64,000 nt of DNA from Nageia nagi. Taxonomy: Eukaryota; Pinophyta. How positions within the stretch are numbered: the first letter of the stretch is position 1; the number at the start of each line of letters is the position of its first letter. Below, piece by piece: positions 58,606-64,000 of the stretch. The DNA lies in NCBI GenBank assembly GCA_050084985.1, contig JBITNC010000002.1, positions 32,364,001 to 32,428,000 on the forward strand, in the 5' to 3' direction. Made by a program: the position numbers and the translations under genes. Under the pieces are notes generated by a model, which did no database searches, was not told the DNA's origin, and was given only the letters and a program-made list of their open reading frames with translations.

Positions 58606-58831
58606 CAAATAATGTGAGGGAAGTTGGAGAGTCAAGGAGATCCCAAGTTTGAAACTCTCCCCCTTCACATGATGTTGATATGCTAAATCTACTCGATGGT
58701 TTCCAACTAATATGGATGTGATCGGGTGTGACTCTCCAGTGACTTTGATGGAAGAGAACCTAATATACATGGAATCTAAGTTCGAGGTATAAATCCGAAA
58801 GAATGGACTACCAACAACCAAAAAAAAAAAA
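58606..58831 (+). mobile_element. SINE-like insertion
   Basis: A 226-bp unit ends in a run of about 14 A and is flanked by the 10-bp direct repeat AATTATTTAT (58596-58605 and 58832-58841). Near its start a B-box-like AGTTTGAAACT (consensus GGTTCGANNCC) follows an A-box-like TTGGAGAGTC by about 15 bp, as in tRNA-derived SINEs promoted by RNA polymerase III. No open frame. The box matches are imperfect. Confidence 0.6.
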
Positions 58832-58849
58832 AATTATTTATTTTCAATT

Positions 58850-61834
58850 GAGGTGTTATTATTTAAGGGTTTCTATTTTGTCAATTTTAATTATTTATAC
58901 TTCAGTCACACTTATATATCTAGATAATTTTTATTTGTTGTACCATGTAGAGGTAACGAGATTTAAACTTTAGCCATTTATGAAATATTTTCATCACTTA
59001 CCCAACTCCTCTAAGGGAATAAGATATGAGAAGCGGAGTATGCCATGATTGGTTTAGTACAAATAGCTTTAAGACCCAACAAATCTAAACTCAAGATTTC
59101 ACTTTGTATGAGGCTTGTTGACCGTTCCCTTCTCCCATTAGCAATTAAATATAAGGTATTCAATTTTTTATGATTTGGATTTATATGAAACTCATATGAA
59201 GAAGTTTCTTATTATTAGATCGTTTGTTAATATATGTATAATCTAGCTAGACAAACTAATAGAGTTTGAATTCTAATGATAATATTCTTATTTGAAATTT
59301 TGAGTTTTAATTTTATTTTATTTTTTATGAGAGATATTTTATTTATGATGGTACCAATCTAAGTACTATTACTTTGAGGTAGAATCAATTCAAATATCAT
59401 CATTTAAAGGAATAACATTCAAATTTTTATTGTTATATATAGAATAAAAATATAATTTAATTTTTGAAATAAAAAGTATACACCTTTAAAAGTATTGTTA
59501 TGATTTTTTGTACGTAAATGGAAATGATAATTTATCTTAATAATAAATGCAATTAGTTATCTACAAAATATAAATAGAAATAATACTAAATGATATTACA
59601 ATATGATAATTTACACCAAACTAAGGCATTCTAGTTCTATTTAGAAAAGCATCACAATCCTATATATAACATGTACATTTATTAGAAATAAGAAAAGTGA
59701 TACTTGTGCACCTATTTGATCAAGACTAACTCTCAATGTTTATTTTTACCAAGTCCTTCCTAAGATGTTCCTAATACGTCAGTGGTTTCAGGGTGATTAG
59801 CATTTGTGCCAAATTTCATAGGGGTTAGGATCATTAAGATCCTCCCTATTTATTAGAAACCAAAATAAAAAATAATTGATAAGCTCAAAGCATGCATGAA
59901 ATTACCTTTACCAAATAAATGGAGGATCTAGAAGGCTCAAGGATTGAATCAAGTACCCTAAATGACTTTCAAAATCATGATAATTGATAGAAATAGGGTC
60001 AAAGTTGGCCTAGTAGCCTAAAATAGGGACCAAAAAAATCATATTTTATGGGGTTTTCAAGTTGAAATGAATTATGAGTGCCATTCCATGATGTAAAGAT
60101 CACTCTCTTATAATCTAATTTATTTGATTTGTAACAAAAAATTATCATTTTCATATAAAATTTTATTAAATCTACCTTAATGATTAGTAATCATTTTCTT
60201 ATATCTTAACTTTATAATTATGATCTTTAGTTGTTCAAAATCTTGGCAAAGAGGGAGGTACCATATCCTTTTCAATGATAACACTTAATCATGGAGAGTT
60301 GATAGGTTGACCACCAATGATCTTGATCCTTTGAAATGATTTTGATATATCATTTTATACCTTGTAAAAGAAATAAAAGAGAAGAATATCAGATCACATT
60401 ATATAAAAATTAGGATGTAATTTATTGAATAATTAATTTTATTCTTTTTAGATACTTTGATTATGATTTTTTAAGAAAATAGAAAAATTAAAATTAAATG
60501 TTTATACTTTGATAATTGAGCAAAGTAAGATTATCCAAAATCAAAGAACTATTAATGATCATATCAAAAGTACTAAAAAAGTATTCAAAGTAAGAAATAT
60601 GAAAAAAATAGATTTACATAAAGATATATTAAGTTAAGAATATTAAAAATTAGCATGATTTCCTAATTCTTCTTTAATATAAACCTCCAAAATCTAAATC
60701 CATTCACATAATCTCAAGGAGTTTCCCTTAACTAATATTTAATTTAAGAATATATATATAAGGTTATATTCCATCAAAATATTGCTAGCTTCATCTTCTT
60801 ATTAATGATCAATTATAAAATATACATTTTGTTGACTAAACTAAATAATAAATCATTAGCCTATTGGTTAAAAGGGCTTATTCCTACAATTGAAATGTTA
60901 AATTCCTACTCTATTATTGAACATTGGAATATCATGATAAAAGATGAAAATTAAAATTTTTAAAGTAATGGGTATCTTTATTTATCAGGTGTAACAAACT
61001 ACAATTCATCAATATTTGATGATACAATGATTCCTAGAATATATAAGTCTTAATTCATTATGCACTTTATCCTAATTCGCTATCCCTTTTCTCTATCTTT
61101 GGATGTGTGCACCTTTTTCTCTAACTTTCCCTTTATCTTTTATTTGGAGTATTTTCATGGTTTGGTAAGGATACACCCTTCTGATGTGATGATCCCTTTA
61201 TTGCTATTAGTTTTATTAATTTGAATTTGCCATGTTTAATTTTCCTTCTCTAATTCACCAATTTTCTAAACTATTTTAATTCATTAAGTTTTAACATTTT
61301 GTAATTCTCTCATGGTAACATCTTCCCCAACTTAGTCAAAGGCTCATACTTGAGCCTCTTCCTTAAATATATTTGTCCATCTATAACTATTTTTCTTTTT
61401 TGAAAGTCTACACAGTTCCATCATCATCCTCTAATTGTTATTCTAGTTAATACATCAATAATTCTTCATTCACATATCCTTCTTCTTTGTATCAATAGAG
61501 TGGGAGTAGGATCATAATTTTATACAAAGTAATTGCTATATTTGTAGATGATCTTTCTTTGAGACAATCGATTGATAATCCATTCCATTTCTTAGGGATA
61601 GACTAAAAAATTGATGTGAAGGAACCTGAAAGAATTCTTGAACTAGGTATTTGTAGTGTAGTTCAGGATGATTCATGGTGTTTACCATGGTTGAAATAGG
61701 AAAAATTTCTTGATCAAATCTATCTTTGACTCTTCTTAAACAAATAATTATTAGGCATTATCTTTTATAAATAATTTTTCTCCTTGAATCTTTAACTCAT
61801 AAGCATATGAATCTTTAGCCTTGAATATACTTTC
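58850..61834. other. A+T-rich intergenic sequence
   Basis: No gene seen. A possible older SINE on the minus strand (about 58930-59040) has an A-box-like GAGGAGTTGGGTAAGTG and a B-box-like AGTTTAAATCTC but no clear tail or target duplication. Confidence 0.5.
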
Positions 61835-62353
61835 TGTTGGAATGTATAATGCATTATTGTAAGATATCTTCATGTAAATTCACTAATACTTAAAAGTATC
61901 CTTAGATACCTTTTAAGTGTTTATGAATAAGATAATGTAACTTTTCCTATACTCCATCTCATGAGCATGCCCCTTAGATAAAAGTTTGAAGCATACCATG
62001 ACATTGTACATTAATTAAATGGATTATCCAAGGGAGGATTTTTTCATATAAATAAAGGGAATCCCCTCTTGGTTATTCACTCAAGTTTTTAGTAATGTTA
62101 TACTCTCATCTAGGTTGTAGGAGAAGTGAGAAAGTGAGTTGTTGTAAGAGAGTGCTATTTGAGAATAAAATCTTATATTAGTGGATGTACTTTCATGGTT
62201 GGATGAACCACTTTATATTAGTGTCATCTTGTTTGAATGCTACTTTAAGTTTATGTTCTTAATATTTAAGAAATTTAAGAGAGTTTTTATGTGATCTTGG
62301 TAGAATAGGAATTTAGTCTTTTAGGTTTACTCCCTTCAATTGGTATCAAAGCC
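61835..62353 (+). repeat. Element L 5' LTR and primer-binding site
   Basis: 504 bp, TGTTGGAATG to CA, with ATATAAATAAAG near 62046 as TATA box and the U3 inverted repeat at 61879-61927. The primer-binding site TGGTATCAAAGCC is two bases beyond the LTR end. Confidence 0.85.
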
Positions 62354-64000
62354 ATCCTTTAAGACTCCTCTTCGATATCTTGGAGATCATTCCTACCCCT
62401 TTTTCCATCTTGGACTTCATCTTCATTCATGATAGGTAAAATCAAGTGAAGGTATAACCTCCTACCTTCTTGATATTTGATTTTTTTCAATCTTGGATCA
62501 TTTCATTATGTTACTCACATTTTTTTTGTGTTTTTTTTTACAATATATTATTGCTATAACAAACTATACTAATAATTTTTGTGTTAGTTGTATTTTTTTA
62601 AAATGATAATTTAAGTAGCAATAATATATTGTAAACTTGAAATATTTTAGCTATAATTTTTACAATCTTTTTTGCTTTTATAACATAAAATATGATGTTA
62701 AATGTTATCAACAAAAATTACAACTTTTTTTTTGGTTGGGACAACAAAAAGGCCACTTGTTAAATTAATGGAGTTTTTTATACAGGTACCCAAAACCTAT
62801 CATTACAAATTTTAACAATATTAATAATATCCTATCACTGTTTAGTTTGTATAGTTGTAGAATGTTCTTCCTAAAACCTACATGAGAACCCAATACAAAG
62901 TTGGGCACTAATTTCATATAGAAAAATTACAATTTTTTTTTGCAAATATATAAGGTTAATTTTTACCTTAATTCAATTATAATGGCGAGGGGGTATTTTT
63001 TTAAGTCTAATCCTTTTTTAAAAGGTTAATATAATACAAAGAATGGGGAGAAAAGTTATACCAAAAGTATTGATTTTTTTTTTATTAATTCATCAAATGT
63101 TATCTAAAAGGAAATTACAAAAATAAAAATTCTCTACATTCAATTCATATTTTAATAGAGGTTGAAATAGAAGTACATGATCATTTGAACATCATTTCAT
63201 TTCCCAAGTATAAGATCAAACCCTATTGCTTGGGCCTCCAATGCAATGCCCCACCTCTTAGTCATTCCCCCTCTTTGTGACTCCTCTCAACTTGTTTGGT
63301 AGCCTCAGATCCATGATGTAGCCCCTACATGCGGTCCACCCTCACTTAGCCTCGAACCTGCCACTAGCCACTCTCATTGATGACCACCCCCACCCCTACC
63401 ATGATCCAACTTGTAACTCTACTCCTCCCTTTGCTCCTCCTGTACCTTGCACCTCTTGCAATGCTATGCTCCTCTTGCTATTGGAAATATGGCCAAATAT
63501 TAAAACAAAAATTTGGTCCATAAGATGATGTTTTCAACCTTGGATAACATCTCCTTTGAAGGAGATGTAATAAAATCATAGAGCTTAAAAATCTACATAA
63601 TCTATAAAAAAAGGCTTAAACAAACACTCAAAAGTTATGGTCGAAATATGAAGACATCTTTCCTCAAATAATTTTAGCTAGTTATCTTTTCTAATTTTTA
63701 GTAGATATAATAAACACTATCGATGTATCTATTTGATGGATGTGGTTTGTAAGAGCTAGGGTTTGCTTTGCTTCATTTTACTTACTTAAGGTAGTTTTAG
63801 GATTTTATTTTATAATAGAATGGAGATGAAGAATATGTAGGGTTTGTAGTGGATCTATGAGATCCATACCTATTATAGTATGAGGGTTTCTACAAACTTA
63901 TATTGTAATGTATCTCTCCATTAAGAATTAATAGAGTATTTCAATTTTGATCTATTATTTTATTATTTTAGATTAATGAATATTTCATATTTATGGTTTT
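61835..64000 (+). mobile_element. Copia element L (A family), 5' part
   Basis: 5' LTR 61835-62338, primer-binding site at 62341-62353 and A-family leader running to the window edge. The leader repeats GGTATAACCTCCT (about 62451) and a pyrimidine-rich island at 63180-63480. gag and pol would lie beyond base 64000. Of the A-family copies with both LTR and leader, this is the only one on the plus strand. Confidence 0.75.

Noticed and set aside
59230-59290. GAGTTTGAATTCT, like a tRNA B box
   Set aside because: No A box at the right distance, no tail and no target duplication.
1-64000. Search for CRISPR arrays, rRNA genes, tRNA genes and endogenous pararetrovirus genes
   Set aside because: No regularly spaced palindromic repeats, no rRNA-like conserved blocks, no clover-leaf that I could support, and no pararetrovirus-type movement or coat protein motif was recognised.

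Overview
The window is nuclear DNA of a land plant, most likely a seed plant with a large, repeat-rich genome; a gymnosperm is my guess, not a proof. It is strongly A+T rich and made mostly of decayed LTR retrotransposons (Ty1/copia and Ty3/gypsy), with LINE pieces, a probable SINE and broken pentatricopeptide-repeat (PPR) genes. The only feature that looks like an intact functional host gene is a MIR396 precursor at about 57.03-57.15 kb on the minus strand. No bacterial-type operon, CRISPR array, rRNA gene or convincing tRNA gene was seen.

Layout. 0.2-0.9 kb: LINE endonuclease remnant (-). 3.5-4.1 kb: a copia 5' LTR with primer-binding site (-), lying inside an older copia element (element K, 4.1-9.07 kb, -). 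9.67-27.1 kb: a four-layer nest. A PPR pseudogene is split by copia element D (10573-26989, -). D is split by a short non-autonomous LTR element B (14219-25252, +). B is split in its 3' LTR by copia element A (16425-25132, -). 27.1-27.3 kb: a minisatellite. 27.5-34.3 kb: a second decayed PPR region, split by a gypsy-like non-autonomous element F (28018-32773, -) with a perfect target-site duplication. 34.6-37.1 kb: another copia pol remnant H (-). 37.1-37.4 kb: LINE reverse-transcriptase fragment (+).

37433-51634 is a gypsy-type element E (+) with both LTRs and a recognisable gag but no pol that I can find. Inside it are pieces of a related minus-strand element G, a non-autonomous relative of the copia A family (element 2, 41931-47521, perfect target-site duplication AAGTG), and a minus-strand plant-mobile-domain gene remnant (47.8-49.0 kb) with a readable GT-AG intron. 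51.6-56.2 kb holds low-information DNA and one unrecognised decayed coding region. 56.2-57.5 kb is an island of unique-looking sequence around MIR396. 58.6-58.8 kb is a SINE-like insertion. 61835 to the end is the 5' LTR and leader of another copia element of the A family (element L, +).

The genes do not act as a pathway: the window is a record of successive insertions into PPR genes and into each other. Order of events can be read from the nesting (PPR gene, then D, then B, then A). Two LTR families carry hairpins whose paired bases change together between copies, suggesting the RNA or DNA fold was selected. All translations, alignments and hairpins were made by eye; no database search or folding program was run.
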